Numbered from the stretch's first letter, positions 20,440 through 32,855 are shown. The stretch is 64,000 bases of DNA from Ziziphus jujuba (GCF_031755915.1 NC_083380.1:30724501-30788500); one strand, 5' to 3'. The notes: generated by a model from the letters alone, not told the origin. A program made the numbers and translations.

Positions 20440-23197
20440 TTTGTCCAAGAAATTCATACCTTGGTTTTGGAAGAGGTAAGGATACTGACTCCGCATTTGA
20501 TCCTCTCGCTCCCAAGTCGCCTCCTCGACAAGGTGGTTTCTCCAAAGAACCTTCACCAAAGCTATAGTTTTGTTGCAAAGCCTTTTCTCTTCTCTTCCTA
20601 AAATCTGCACTGGCTGCTCCTCATAAGGCAGGTCATCCCTCAATTCAAACTTCAGTGGCTCCAACACATGTGATGGGTCTGAAATATACTTGCGGAGCAT
20701 GGAGATGTGAAAAACATCATGGACTCGAGAAAGCTCCTCCGGCAAGTCGATCCTGTAAGCCACTGGACCTATCCTCTCTACTATCTCATACGGTCCAATG
20801 TAGCGAGGACTTAGCTTCCCTCGTTTTCCAAAACGTAATACACCTTTCCAAGGAGAGAGCTTCAAGAATACTCGATCGCCAACCTTGAACTCGAGATCCT
20901 TCCTACGCACGTCCGCATAGCTCTTTTGCCTGTCCTGTGCTGCTTTCAACTTGGCCCGTATAATATTGACCTTGTCCACTGTCGCCTGTACAATCTTAGG
21001 GCCTAGAAGTTTCCTTTCACCTGTCTCATTCCAACATAATGGAGTTCGACATTGTCTCCCATACAACGCCTTATAAGGTGACATCTCAATGCTCGAGTGA
21101 TAGCTATTGTTGTAGATGAACTCCGTTAAAGGTAGATACTCGTTCCAATTCCCCTTGAACTGTAGCACACATGACCTCAACATGTCCTCTAAGGTCTGAA
21201 TAGTCCTCTCCAATTGTCCATCGGTCTGAGGGTGAAAAGCGGTACTTAAATTCAACTTGACACCAAGTTCATTCATTAATCTTCGCCAAAATCTCGAAGT
21301 GAACCGTGGATCTCTGTTAGATATAATCGATATTGGCACTCCATGCAAGCTCACTATATGATTCATAAAGAGTTCCGCTAACTTTTGAGGAGAAAACTTC
21401 TCACAAATAGGTAGGAAATGTGCAGACTTAGTGAGTCGATCCACAATCACCCAAATACCGTCATGCCTCTGAACCGTGGGGGAAGCTTGAATACAAAATC
21501 CATCGTGATGCGCTCCCATTTCCATTCTGGGATGGGTAAAGGCTATAGGAGTCCAAAAGGCTTTTGTCTTTCCGCCTTCACTTGCTGGCAAATGAAACAC
21601 TTGGATACATACTCAGCAACTTCTCTTTTCATCCCTGCCCACCAATAATACTCTTTTAAGGTAAGATACATCTTGGTGCTTCCGGGGTGCATAGCATAAG
21701 CAGAACTATGGGCTTCCTCCAGTATTTGCCTTTTTAGCTCTTCATTTGCAGGAACACAGAGCCTAGTACCAATCACCAAGGCTCCATCACCTTTATAGCG
21801 AAGTCTGATTGTCCACTTTCTTCAACTTTCTTCCTCATACTCATCAAATAAGGGTCTTCAAGCTGGGTCTCGAGAACACGATCTATAAGTACTGGTCGTA
21901 ATTGGAAGCTAGCGAAAAGTGCTCCAGATTTGTGCATCCGAAAATTGACACCTAACTCTCTCAACTCAACCATCAAAGGAAGTTGTATTGTCTGCAAATA
22001 AGCTAATGAGCCTGTAGACTTCCTACTTAATGCATCGGCTACTACATTTGCCTTACCCGGATGGTAATCAATAGTGCAATCGTAATCCTTGAGCAACTCC
22101 ATCCATCTTCTTTGCCTTAAGTTTAATTCCTTCTGAGTAAACAAATACTTAAGACTTTTATGGTAAGTAAAGATCTGACAAGTAGCTCCATATAAGTAAT
22201 GCCTCCAAGTCTTCAATGCAAAGATCACCGCAGCAAGCTCTAAGTCGTGAGTGGGATAATTCAACTCGTGCTTCTTCAACTGCCTAGAAGCGTAGGCAAC
22301 AACTCTCTTATGCTGCATCAAAACACAACCTAAACCTTGACGTGAAGCATCATTGTAAACTTCAAAACCATCATTGCCCTCGGGCAATGTCAGAACAGGA
22401 GTTGAAATCAACTTTTCCTTTAACTTTTGGAAGCTCTCCTCACACTTGTAAGTTCACTCGAACTTAACTCTTTTCCTGGTCAAATAGTGAAGTGGTCCTG
22501 CTATCTTGGAGAATTCTTCGATGAACCTGCGATAATACCCCGCTAAACCTAGGAAACTCCGTACTTCAGTCACCGTAGTGGGTTGCTCCCAATTCAACAC
22601 TGCTTCCACCTTCTAAGGATCCACATAAATGCCATCAGCAGAAACTACATGTCCAAGAAATCCCACTCGACTTAATCAAAACTCACATTTACTAAACTTG
22701 GCATACAACAGGTGTTGCCTTAAGGTTTGCAACACTACACTCAAATGCATCTCATGCTCCATCTCACTCCGCGAGTACAGCAAAATATCATCAATGAAAA
22801 CAATAACAAACCAGTCTAAATATGGACGGAAAACCCGATTCATTAAGTCCATAAAAACTGTAGAGGCATTGGTGAGTCCAAAAGACATCACCAAAAACTC
22901 ATAATGCCCGTATCTTGTCCTGAATGCAGTTTTAGGAACGTCCAATTCCCTAATCCTCAACTGATGGTATCCTGATCTCAAGTCAATCTTGGAAAATACC
23001 TTAGCACCCTGAAGCTGATAAAAAAGATCATCAATCCGGGGCAAAGGGTATTTGTTACGGATGGTGGCCTTATTCAACTACCTATAATCCACACACAACC
23101 TCCAAGTACCATCCTTCTTCTTCACAAATAACACCAGCGCGCCCCAAGGTGAAACGCTAGGCTTTATGAATCCTCTATCGACTAACTCTTGCAGCTA
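20440..23197 (-). pseudogene. Gypsy pol: RT, RNase H, integrase, chromodomain
   Basis: Minus-strand fragments in order: RT ([34 protein letters not shown]), RNase H ([59 protein letters not shown]), integrase finger (H...H, CFICQQVK) and core (LTKSAHFLP, SNRDPRF, HPQTDGQLERT), then FHISMLRKY and chromodomain-like VKVLWRNHLVEEATWE. In-frame stops are at 23195-23197, 23078-23080, 22676-22678, 22613-22615, 22454-22456 and 21543-21545; frameshifts lie near 21790 and 21480. The RNase H catalytic Asp of the family's YTDHKSL is Tyr here. Coding ends near 20440; the last frame reads into the LTR. Confidence 0.9.
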
Positions 23198-25048
23198 AGC
23201 CTTCAACTCTTTCAATTCAGTTGGTGCCATCCGATAGGGTGGTAAGGAAATAGGAGCCGTACCAGGGACTAACTCAATGGAAAAGTCTATCTCTCTTTCA
23301 GGAGGTAAACCTGGAAGATCATCAGGGAACACATCTGGGAAATCCTTCACCACTGGTACATCCTTCATCTTCACCTCACTAATTCGAGTATCAACTATGT
23401 GAGCTAAATACCCCTTACAACCCTTCTGAAGTAAACGTCTAACATAGATAGCAGAAATCAAACTTGAAGGTGTCAGCCTCCGTTCTCCATAGAAGACCAC
23501 TACTGGTAGACCAGGTCGTCTAAATATCACCTCCTTGCGAAAACAATCCACTGAAGCATAATGTGAAGCAAGCCAATCCATGCCGAGAATCACGTCCAAC
23601 CCTTGGAGATCTAACAAGACTAAATCGGCCTCCATAACTTGGGCCTCAATACAAATTAGGCTACCTCTAAGCATTTGACTAGGCCATAATGACTCTCTTG
23701 TGGGTGTGGCAATCTCCAAGCAACATCCTAAAGGAATGGGAGTCATCCCGACTCGTGCAACATACTCACGTGAAATAAAAGAATGTGTAGCCCCTAGGTC
23801 AATGAGTACACGTGCGTCATCACCAAGTATAGATAATGTACCTGTTACAACGTCGGGGGTCGCCTGTGCCTCCTGCCTAGTCATAGCATACACCCTACCT
23901 CTAGCAAGTGGTCGTCCCCTCTGACCTCTGCCTCTAGCTGCAGCTACCGACTGCTGCCCAGTGCTCGCAGAACCGCCTGAAGTCTGACCCATGTGAGTAT
24001 CCTGTCGTCTGTGCCCACTAGTCTGCTGAAACTGAGCGCCTAATCCTGAGGCTCTAAACTGGGTTTGACCTCGATAAGGGCAATCCCTCCTAAAATGCCC
24101 TGATTGTCCGCACTGAAAGCATGATCCATCCCATTGGCATGGTCCATCATGAGACTTGCCACAAAGGGTGCATGCAGAGCCTAAACCACCTCGGCCTGCG
24201 GACCTCCGAAAATGACCGCTCCCACTGCTCACTGATCGAAATCCAACACCCTGGGTATGTCCACCTCTCTGAAATCTGCTACCACTGGCATCATGCCTAC
24301 CCCCTCTGGATCCTCTACTGCCTGAAGATCCTGAACTGAAACTACTCCTCTTTGACGACCCCTGGCTGAGGCTTCCCGAAGATAAACCATCAAATGATCG
24401 GTGCTTAGTCTTGCGCATCAGAACCTGTCTCTCTACCTCAAGGGCAGCATCTCTCATCGACTGATATGTGGGATGAACAGCACCTGAGATGCTCAAAGCT
24501 ATGAGCTCACTCAATCCATCGAGAAACCTCCTTTTCTTGCTAACCTCATCCGCAACCAAATTGGGACAAAACTCTGATAGCTCCCTGAACCTCCGCTCGT
24601 ACTCGGAAACTGTCATGCCATCCTGAGTGAGTGTCTCGAACTCTAATCTCTTGGTCTCAATAAAAGCTGGAGGGCAGAACTCAATATGAAAAGCGATCTT
24701 AAACTGTGCCCAAGTGTGGCATCTCCTAGTCCTCTCGTATGCCCACCACTTTCTTGCATTACCTCCTAGCATAAAACTAGCTATCCTGACTCTGTCCTCA
24801 TCCGGACACTGCATACCCTCATCCAAGACTTTTTCCATATCATCTAGCCAAGATAGGGCTACAATAGGGTTCGTGGAGCCATCAAAATCCACTGCTCCAA
24901 GTCTACGAGCCTGATCAACAGTATATTCAGTAAACTGACTCCTCTCGAGTGATTCAGCCAGGCGCTCGAAAAGATGCTCCTCATAAGTGGGTGCATTCGT
25001 ACTTTCGGCTGAAGCCTGTCGAGACCTACGTCTACCTCTGTGCGCCAT
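23195..25048 (-). pseudogene. Gypsy gag-protease region
   Basis: The likely start is ATG at 25048 (MAHRGRRRSRQ), because in-frame sequence upstream lies against the primer site. Gag shows the retrotransposon gag core (LSWLDDMEKVL, ARKWWAYE, FETLTQDGMTVSEYERRF) and a zinc knuckle CFQCGQSGHFRRDC. The protease motif is LIDLGATHSFISREY, with DLG where the family normally has DTG or DSG. The frame ends at a TAG where relatives have a Gln codon, before the reverse transcriptase. In intact elements gag and pol are one frame. Confidence 0.9.
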
Positions 25049-25176
25049 AAGGAAAAATGGAACTATTTCCACAAACAAAAGAAATGAAATCAATGTCAAG
25101 AAATAGGTTAGGAAAGTATGCAAACACAAGATGAGTTGCATAGCAATGCGCAACCCCGAGAAATTTAGAACCTAAA

Positions 25177-25188
25177 GCTCTGATATCA
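25177..25188 (-). other. Gypsy primer binding site (initiator tRNA-Met)
   Basis: The minus strand reads TGATATCAGAGC next to the element-sense 5' LTR. It has one mismatch to the usual TGGTATCAGAGC; the mismatch fits a G-to-A change. Confidence 0.88.
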
Positions 25189-25191
25189 AGT

Positions 25192-27959
25192 TGACAGGAC
25201 CCACCATGGAAACCCTCTCTGGACCTCCTAGGTGATCTCGTCTAGTGAAGTCCCACTGGACAATCTCTAGAAAATACCCAATGGAACCTCACCTTACAAC
25301 GTAGATAACCAACACCAGCATTAACATTAATACCTCAAATATAAAAATATAAATATAAATAAGTCCACAACGAGCCTACTGTACTACAGACCATAACAAC
25401 ACACATGAGTACTATGGTTTCTACTGAGTTTCATATTTAAAATCAGAGCATTCTAAGAGTGTCAACAAGGTCTATGAGTACAAATAAGAAATAAATAAGT
25501 CCAGAAGATAACAGGTAAAGAAAGGATAAATACGGCTGCTGTAGTGGAAGGAAACAAGCAGTACGCTGTGCGCGAGGTAGACTGTTACTAGCCGCCTGGG
25601 CCTAAGGGAACGAATTTAAAACAATAAAACGTGAGATAAAGAATCTCAGTGAGTGGCATAATATAATATAAAAATAATGATTTATTTCCGAACAATTTTT
25701 CTCTCAAAACCTCTCATTCCACTCGTTAAAAGGTTTCCCATTTAAAAATCATTTCACAAAAACCCAAACTTGTACCCCAATTAATATCATGAAAACCGAT
25801 GCTCAAAAGTATAAAGGAACGATTATTGTAATATTATGAAATGTCTCAAATCATGATATAAACATTTGGGCATAAAATATAATGAATACAGTTCTACCAA
25901 ATAAATATGAACAAATAGAAATCATCACAATATTTGTAAATCAACAATATATATAAACATATACAATGTACCATACGATATACCAATATACAAACCGTGG
26001 GATACACCCACCTCACGACTCTCAATATATGAACGATATCGTGAAAATAATAAATAAATAAACCGTCGATTAAACCCGACCTCACGGTCCATGGCAATAA
26101 TAAACCGTTGGATGAAACCAACCTCACGGTACTGTGGCAATAATAAATCGTCAGTTAAACCCAACCTCACAGTCCGTGGTAATAATAAACCATTGGATGA
26201 AACCAACCTCATGGTACCGTGGCAACCCAGCGCGCTGTAATATAATATAATACTTAACCAAACCTCTGATCCTATATGGTACATCAATTAAACATGACCA
26301 ATACAGTACTCCACTGTATCGTAAATCATAATTTAATATTTAAGTTCCACCGCTTATTGAAATATTTCAAAAAAATTCCAATTCATCAACTTCAAATAAA
26401 ACCATAAATACCACAGTGAATTTATATTCACCATATTCCAATTTTTAGCATATAAAATTTGAAAATACTTGAACATGCTTAAAATCATATAAATTTTTCA
26501 ATCTGCTCCTCAAATCAAATACTTTCCGAAATAATCTAAAATCTCAATTCAAATACCAGAATATTTAATTAACATAATTTACAAGTTTACTATGAACTCA
26601 TCGAATTTAGAAATCACTGAAAATCTTATTAAAATCCACATAAAATGATAACTTGTATAAGTGAAAGCAGATATTATATATACACATAAAGCAAGCATTT
26701 CAATCAAACGGTATATATGCCAAATTATTCAAAACACATACATATTATAATATGCCCGAAATAATTTAAACAATATAACCACTCACAGTACAGATGCTGC
26801 TCAACTCTGCTCTCCTGCAAGCTCACCTCCGGTTTCAGTACCAGTGCCTGTCATAATATAAAAATATTTCTCAAGCTCTAATAACTAAACTAAAGCCATT
26901 ATTATAACCCAAATGCCTTACAATAATTTATCGAACTCTAAAATTTTTTGAAATTGGACACCGGATGGTTCAATTATACCGTATCCCCTTCGGACCCAGT
27001 ACCCCAAATTGGGACTTTTTCACCTGGAGCCTAATTTTTCGCAATTGACCCACCAAACAGGTTTCAATAATATCTAATTGCACTAATCCAACTCCAATTT
27101 CAACTGATTTGACCAATTGTTGTCCAAACACAGTCCAATTTTATCCCAAAGATTAATAAAATAACCCAAAAATATAAAAATTACCAAACGATCTCTAAAA
27201 TTCACAAATTATATGTCTATGGAAAGCCCAAGAGACAAGGAGTTCACTAGTGGCCTTACCTTGGTCCGGTGACTCCTCCGGTGGCCGGAAAATCTAGGTA
27301 AAGTTTCGGCCGAGTTTAAACTTGAGGGATCTCTCAAACGGTCGGGATTTTGGCCAGTCTAACCCCGGAAATGGACTCAGAGAGGTCGAAAATGGTGGGA
27401 TAGAGGTATGGGGTAAGCTGGGTTGGCCGGAAAACACAAGAAAAGAGGAGGGAGAAAATTTCCGGCCGTCGGGTTTCTCCGGCCCAATCTGGGCGCGTCC
27501 GGCGACCGGTGGCCGTGAAATTTCGCGGCCGAGCTCGCCTCCACCCCTCGCTCCTCTCTGGCCAGCGTGTGTAGCAAGGTGGTGGCCGCCGATGGGTCAA
27601 ACGGCGTAAACCCGGTTGAAGGTAAAAAGGGTCGGTTGGAGCCCGTGGGTATGGGGTGTTTTTTTTTTTTTTTCTCGGGTTTTTGGAGAGGAAATGAGTA
27701 TTTTTGGGCTTTTTTCTTCCTGTTTGGCACAATTACCGAGGCGTATATAGAGCCTAAAGGACTAACAGACAAAAATTGGGAACTGGTTTGGACACTGATA
27801 TAAAACTTATGTTTAAAACTTCTCAGAACTACAACTTTTTATCCGTAACTCGGATCCACATATTGTTCACTTGGTCAAACTTGATCAAACTTAGTCAAAC
27901 TTATTTAATTATGTGTATTTTTATTTATTTATTTATTTTTTTTGGTACGGGGTGTTACA
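25192..27959 (-). repeat. Gypsy LTR (5' LTR in element sense), 2768 bp
   Basis: It begins TGACAGGACC and ends GTGTTACA. It pairs with 17561-20418 and is shorter through loss of about 100 bp after CCGTAACTCGGA near 27853. Divergence from its partner is several percent by eye and highest at the first 120 bp, clearly more than between the copia LTRs. Confidence 0.92.
26053..26222. repeat. Minisatellite with alternating 42/43-bp units, second LTR
   Basis: This is the counterpart of 18420-18589, with the same four-unit alternating order and a few base changes. Confidence 0.8.
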
Positions 27960-27964
27960 GGCTA

Positions 27965-28041
27965 AATATCATGGCCGCACGAACACTGAACCTCCATGCA
28001 TGCTAAGGCCAACCAGACATGGTGATCTTCAAAATTTCTAG
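27965..28041 (+). pseudogene. TNL-A exon 8, right part
   Basis: It continues exon 8 after the gypsy element: KYHGRTNTEPPCMLRPTRHG and stop TAG at 28039-28041. TNL-B has the same reading at 57551-57627 without interruption. Confidence 0.65.
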
Positions 28042-30074
28042 TTGATCATAGGACAACAAATTGGACAAAGTGCTAAAGATGAAAGATTGATGGTGTTTTT
28101 TTTTTTTTGGATAATTATATTTTATCCTCTCAATTATCATATATTATGTACATTGCTTCCTGAACCATAAAACCCCTCACCCTGCCCCTGAACTATTACC
28201 TTTCTAACAGTAAAGTCCAATCATGTATTTTGATAGATGAATTTGATGAAATTAAAAATTTACAACTCATGTAATTTTTTTAGAAACTGTTTTACTCTAT
28301 TTTATTTTACTTAGTAAGCAAGGCTAATGTTTCCAAATTTATTAAGAAAAATTGTATGACTGGAGTAAACTTAAATGAAAACAATAGCTGAGGGGCCAAT
28401 GTGAAGAGGTTTGAAGTTTGAGGGGCAAAGAAGATAGAGTAGCATTATTGAGTAGCGTAAAATGTGATTACCTAATGCTAGGTACTACTTAACTATATAT
28501 TCTTTTAAAATTAATGGTTGACAAGCTTAGCAGAAGTTCAAATATAGAATCTATAGCAGCTTTGTCAAAATGGAGTTTGTTCCTTTCTTGACCTTTTTAA
28601 AGTCTTGGTTTTCAACTTTTGTTGTTACGTTCTCGTTTTCGCTCCAGAAAGTTCAGGTTTTTTTTTTTAAAATAATTATTTATTTATTTATTTTTAAATT
28701 TGAATACAATATGGAGTTTGTTTTGGTTATAGTTTTACACTTTTATGCATTTTGCTTCAAACAATTTTTATTTATTTATAGGCTTTATAGTTTAACATTT
28801 TTTTTTCAGGAATTGAGTTTTTCAACAATATTAAGTTTCCTGGTTCTACATCAATTGAAATTGAAGCCAACACCCAACACCCAATTCCCATAGTCGCATT
28901 CTTTTGCTGCCCAAATGCTGTCCATGAACTCCAAAAATCACAAAACACAAATTTTGAATCAGCACATCCAATTATCCAATCTAAACTATGAACCCTTTTT
29001 TAGCAAGTTACCATATTCTAAGATATTAAAATTATGCAAATGCTACTCCTAAAAATGCACCCAAACTCACACCTACACCTTACTCCCATACTCTAGTCCA
29101 GATGATAGTCTAAAATTGGTCATAAAACAGCTGACGGTTTAACCTAACGCATTTCTCTAAATTTGCTCATACTTGATCATGTAGTATGCTTCTCTTTAAG
29201 GAATGTAGAAGGGTAAATGATATATTAAAGTTCTATAGCCAACTAGGTAAGATAGATATCAAAATATATGCACACTGGAGGAACAAAAAAATCAAGAATA
29301 AAAAGATGAACATGAAGTTTATCATTTTCTGAGTGAATATTTTGAAAAGGTTACTAACCTGTATGGGCTTTACTCCATTTGACTAACAGTTTGCAGACTA
29401 TTTGCATATAGCTATACTATCTTAATTTTAATGCTTATAAGAAAATTAATGTAACTTTTTTGTCTTTTTCAAGACATACAACTAAGAGCTCTGATATGGA
29501 CTATGTACCTCTCTTATCAGTTCCCTCTACACCTGATGGTTGGCAGCTTCTAGAGAAACCTTCCCAGACCCTTTGACAACTACCAAAGACAAAGACAAAT
29601 ATAGATCAGTAACAAACCGAGTGAAGACAACCACCTTTCAGAAGGAAAAAGAAAAAAAAGGGGAACCATAAGATTAACACTAATTGAAGAGAAATCAAAA
29701 TCATGAGTAAAGGCATTGTATTCTTCGCATAAAAGTTACAATACCTTCAAAATCACTGACTAAAAATTTGATTCAAGGTAGAAAAAGTCTGCACCTTCCT
29801 CTGACTGAGTCCAAATACTAGACTACCTTGAATATTAGATGGTTTTGAGAATTGCAATAAGCCTGGAGAAGTTTCATATGCTTCACTGCACAAACATGGT
29901 GACAAGTTCTACATTTATAAAGAAACAAGAGCTTATTTGACATTTTTCTAAGAATGGAATCCACCAATGCAGTAAGCTGTCATAATAGATAGAGCTAACA
30001 AATATTTCAGGTTTAAAATGTAACTATGATGTTGCAGCCACATCATGCATTTCACTTTCTTAGAAGGGCAAAGT
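28042..30074. other. Noncoding region between TNL-A and minus-strand remnant
   Basis: AT-rich sequence matches copy B 57628-59600 almost throughout. No convincing frame is seen. It probably includes the TNL 3' flank and the 3' part of the decayed minus-strand gene, whose last exons could not be found. Confidence 0.55.
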
Positions 30075-31370
30075 CTAGAGATTTAATGAGAAAACATGCC
30101 TTGAGTTATAGTGCAAAAAATAAAGAAATATTTCTGCTTCAAGGTCTTCAGTTGAGAATTTGGTTAAGCAAGTAATGTTCAATTCTTTTTGCCCTGTAAC
30201 AAGATATTTCTTTACGATGGCCCGCAACCCCTACAAAAAACACCGCACTAAATCTATTAGTTAGTCAAAACAAAACCTCACTAATGATTGAAAAGAAAAA
30301 ATTATAATTAATTAAGCAGGGGAGGGAGCCTAATCACAGTTCCATCATCAGGAACACTCACGAAGTAAATCTTAATTTGTCGAACTCAGACAACAAAAAG
30401 GGATGCACGCATGAACTCCAACAAGCTAACTAGTCAAATTTTCATATCAAAATAGCAAAACCGCACATTGACTTTGTCTATTTATGTTCATCCATAAACG
30501 CAGCAACTGAATGATATTAGGAAATAAGAATCAAGACTCAAAGAGCCTCTATGAATTCCTCTCACTCTTCAAGATCTTTGTCAATCATTCCCTAGTCAAT
30601 ATTGGCTCCACTCAGTATTGATTTAAACGAAGGGCTGAAATAGCTGAAGATTAACAGCATTCACTCAACATATCTATCTATCTATATATATATATATATA
30701 TATACATATATTAGTAACACATTCATAATTTATAGTTCAAAATCAACAATATATTTGCTTCACTAAATTGCATGAAGGAACAACGCCTTAGGCCAGAAAA
30801 TTCGTTTTCGAGCTCAAGTAACTCAAAATCCATGGCAAGTTCTAGTACTGATTGGAGCTCTCGATCAAACATACGTGTCAACTTAACCAAATGTGGGAAC
30901 AGACCAAAATATACAAAACCCATGATAGACACAGCAAAGGGGCAAAAGGGTACCTTGCTCCGTCCTTGAATTAGCAGAGCATACCCAAAAGCCAGAAGCC
31001 TCAGACTGTTTCTACCGCCATTTGAGCCAAAAGTCTAAAGTAAATTGCCGTTTGATTTCTGAAGAAAACCAAGTAAAGAATAAACAATAACATGAAATAT
31101 TGAACACCAACAAAGATAGCAGCCAAATTAAGCAACGTAAACCCACTGCAAATTATTCAGCTCAGGCTTACACTTATAATTTTTCCCAAGCCCACCAAAA
31201 ATCCTTCCTTTTTCGTATAACAGAAAGGAAAATGATGAAGAATGAAAAGGTTGAGAAATGGTGAGTAATGGAGGAGAAGCGTACTGGGTATGTGAGTTTG
31301 GTGTTGGTGGTGGTGGCGATGGTGATGATTGGGACCGAAACGGCGCCGTTGAAGGCCAGAGGCTTAGCAA
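30075..31370 (-). pseudogene. Possible decayed minus-strand gene, copy A
   Basis: Three blocks look like exons on the minus strand. Block 1 (about 31137-31370) is Ser/Pro-rich and ends KCKPELNNLQW, suggestive of a transit peptide. Block 2 (30954-31058), after a TTCTTCAG acceptor, reads TFGSNGGRNSLRLLAFGYAL and LIQGRSK before the donor GTACCC. Block 3 (30075-30230), after TTTTGTAG, reads GLRAIVKKYLVTGQKELN and LEAEIFLYFLHY. Block 2 has a TAG at 31035-31037 where copy B has CAG. No ATG start was found. The family is not recognised. Alternative: a conserved noncoding transcript. Confidence 0.35.
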
Positions 31371-32348
31371 TGGTCAGCTGAAGCCACCACTCCGAACTAA
31401 GCGAGAGCTCACTCTATGGTTCCCTTCACAAATGGAATTTCCTGCCGGCCACTTTTCACTTTAAAAATTCCTGATTTTGCTCTCTCTGTTTTATTATTGT
31501 TATTCTTTCAGAAAATACTGTAAGCAAAACTAATTTTACCAAAATATATATAAATATCAAATTATATGACAATTTTCAGGGAAAAAGAATTATACAACTT
31601 TTTTCCTTTAGTTTTAATTTTTGATTTTATCTTTCATTTCCTTAAACATGTAAAAAATTTTGAAATTCTCATTTTTAATATTTTATACCTGTGAGTAGAT
31701 AAATTTTAAGTTTATGTTAAATATTTTAACCTTAATAATTAAATCAAACCATTGTTTGTTTTATTTATTTTTATTTTTATTTTTAGGCTGGGAAAGTGGT
31801 TTGATTCAAAAATATATCATCAAATGTGAAAACAATAAAATTACCGAAAAAAAAAAGAAAAAGGAAAACACTAAACGGACTTGCAGTAAAACTAATAAAG
31901 ATAAATAAATAAATAACTCAAAAAATAATGAAAAAGAAAAACAAAACCAAGCCAAACATGGCTTAGCAAATATTTGATATGAAAGACAAATATTTTAGAT
32001 ATCTGATAGAAAACAATCATGTGTAGAAATTTTGCTTCTCATTAATGATTTAACAACCAAAATTTATCAGTCAGTCGTAAATTTTTATAAATGTGAAAGA
32101 CAAAACAGTTTTCTCTGCTTTTACTTTTTTATAATTTTGACCACATGCCCATAACTGTTAGAATTAGTAGGAATTTTTATGTTGTGCAAGCAATTGATGG
32201 AATCCCATGAGAGATACAGCATTCTGTATCACTACATGTGCAGCTAAATGCCTAGAACAAAAGAAAAGTCCCAACTAAGCAACTCTCTCATTCAAACCAC
32301 AAACAACCTTAGCTTTCTTGTTCTTTTCTCCAAAAATCCATTGACTAA
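31371..32348. other. Shared region between divergent genes, copy A
   Basis: This stretch separates the minus-strand remnant and the plus-strand small gene, so it may be a two-way promoter. It contains the word CGGCGCCGTTT near 31340 and AT-rich runs. Copy B carries an extra insertion of about 1.06 kb here (60979-62039). Confidence 0.5.
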
Positions 32349-32855
32349 ATGGAAGCCATAGTCAATCTCCTCAGCACAAACCCACTCTTTCAAGCTACTT
32401 TTGGGAGGTAACCCTTTTTCTTTTCTTTTTTTCTTCAGAGGAAAGAACTACAATGGGTTTACTTTTCTTCCTAGAACTTAGCAACAGAGAAACACCATTT
32501 CAAAAGTGATTCTTTTTTTCTTTTCAATAATCTTTTTTGTTTGTTGGTTCTGTTTTCTGTTTTTGTTGTTTTCTTTATTTCAAAAATTTTCAGATGGACA
32601 CAAGGAAGAAATCCCTGTACAATTTCCTTAAAGTCGTTCTCATGTTTTCCCAAGTACTTTGTTTTTCTTTTGGTTCCAATGAGGGCAGAGCCACAAAGAA
32701 ATTTTCCCATTTCAGTCAAGCATGCGCTCCACATCCATTCTAAAAACAGTGCAATGATTGTTTCAGCTGCAGTTTTTCTTCTGCACTACTACAAGACCAG
32801 CAGTCAAGTCAACCTCAATTCCCAATACCCCAACAACGAGCGAACGACGCTATGA
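32349..32855 (+). CDS. Small two-exon gene of unknown function, copy A
   Basis: Exon 1 (32349-32407) starts ATG GAA GCC and reads MEAIVNLLSTNPLFQATFGR up to a donor GGGAG|GTAACC. Exon 2 (32594-32855), after TTTTCAG, reads on in phase as WTQGRNPCTISLKSF to a TGA at 32853-32855, about 107 residues in all. A hydrophobic patch IVSAAVFLLHYY lies near the end. The first exon is almost identical in copy B, but the second diverges after a few residues. The duplication edge falls near 32838, so the C-terminus may be read from foreign sequence. The family is not recognised. It may be a gene fragment. Confidence 0.35.

Larger units (their letters stand above)
17561..27959 (-). mobile_element. Full-length Ty3/gypsy chromovirus-type element
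   Basis: The element has TG...CA ends, LTRs of about 2.86 and 2.77 kb, and a perfect target duplication GGCTA (17556-17560, 27960-27964). Copy B shows the uninterrupted site AGTGGGCTAAATATC. The coding strand is minus. In element sense: LTR 27959-25192, primer site 25188-25177, gag-protease 25048-23195, reverse transcriptase, RNase H, integrase and chromodomain-like end to about 20440, purine tract, LTR 20418-17561. Gene order, tRNA-Met primer and long LTRs suit the Tekay/Del group. At least six in-frame stops and two frameshifts make it inactive. Confidence 0.93.
2572..28041 (+). pseudogene. TNL-A: TIR-NBS-LRR resistance gene, pseudogene
   Basis: Eight exons match TNL-B: 2572-3130, 5030-6140, 6325-6615, 12790-13624, 13716-14238, 15732-16159, 16445-16933 and 17517-17560 plus 27965-28041. 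Intact TNLs sense pathogen effectors and trigger defence through TIR NADase activity; this copy cannot make a full product. Lesions seen by comparison with TNL-B: a 10-bp deletion in the TIR exon, +1 and -1 shifts at the end of the NBS exon, a copia element at the end of exon 3, an in-frame TAA in exon 4 (12868), a further +1 shift in exon 4, loss of the AG acceptor of intron 4 (TATAG to TATTG), -1 in exon 5, an 11-bp deletion in exon 6, and a gypsy element inside exon 8. The start ATG at 2572 matches TNL-B; the GTG at 2536 lies in the same frame but is not a plausible start. Confidence 0.9.
318..32838 (+). repeat. Duplicon copy A (TNL-A to small two-exon gene)
   Basis: The order of sequence in this block is repeated at about 44024-63440: upstream region, all eight TNL exons and introns, the minus-strand decayed gene, and the small two-exon gene. 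Similarity is high in exons and also in introns and intergenic sequence, so this is a DNA-level segmental duplication. The right edge is sharp: both copies share CAGCAGTCAAGTCAAC and the words just after it, then diverge near 32838 and 63440. Copy A is longer because of private insertions: SINE, copia, 460-bp solo LTR and gypsy. Left edge is approximate. Confidence 0.85.
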
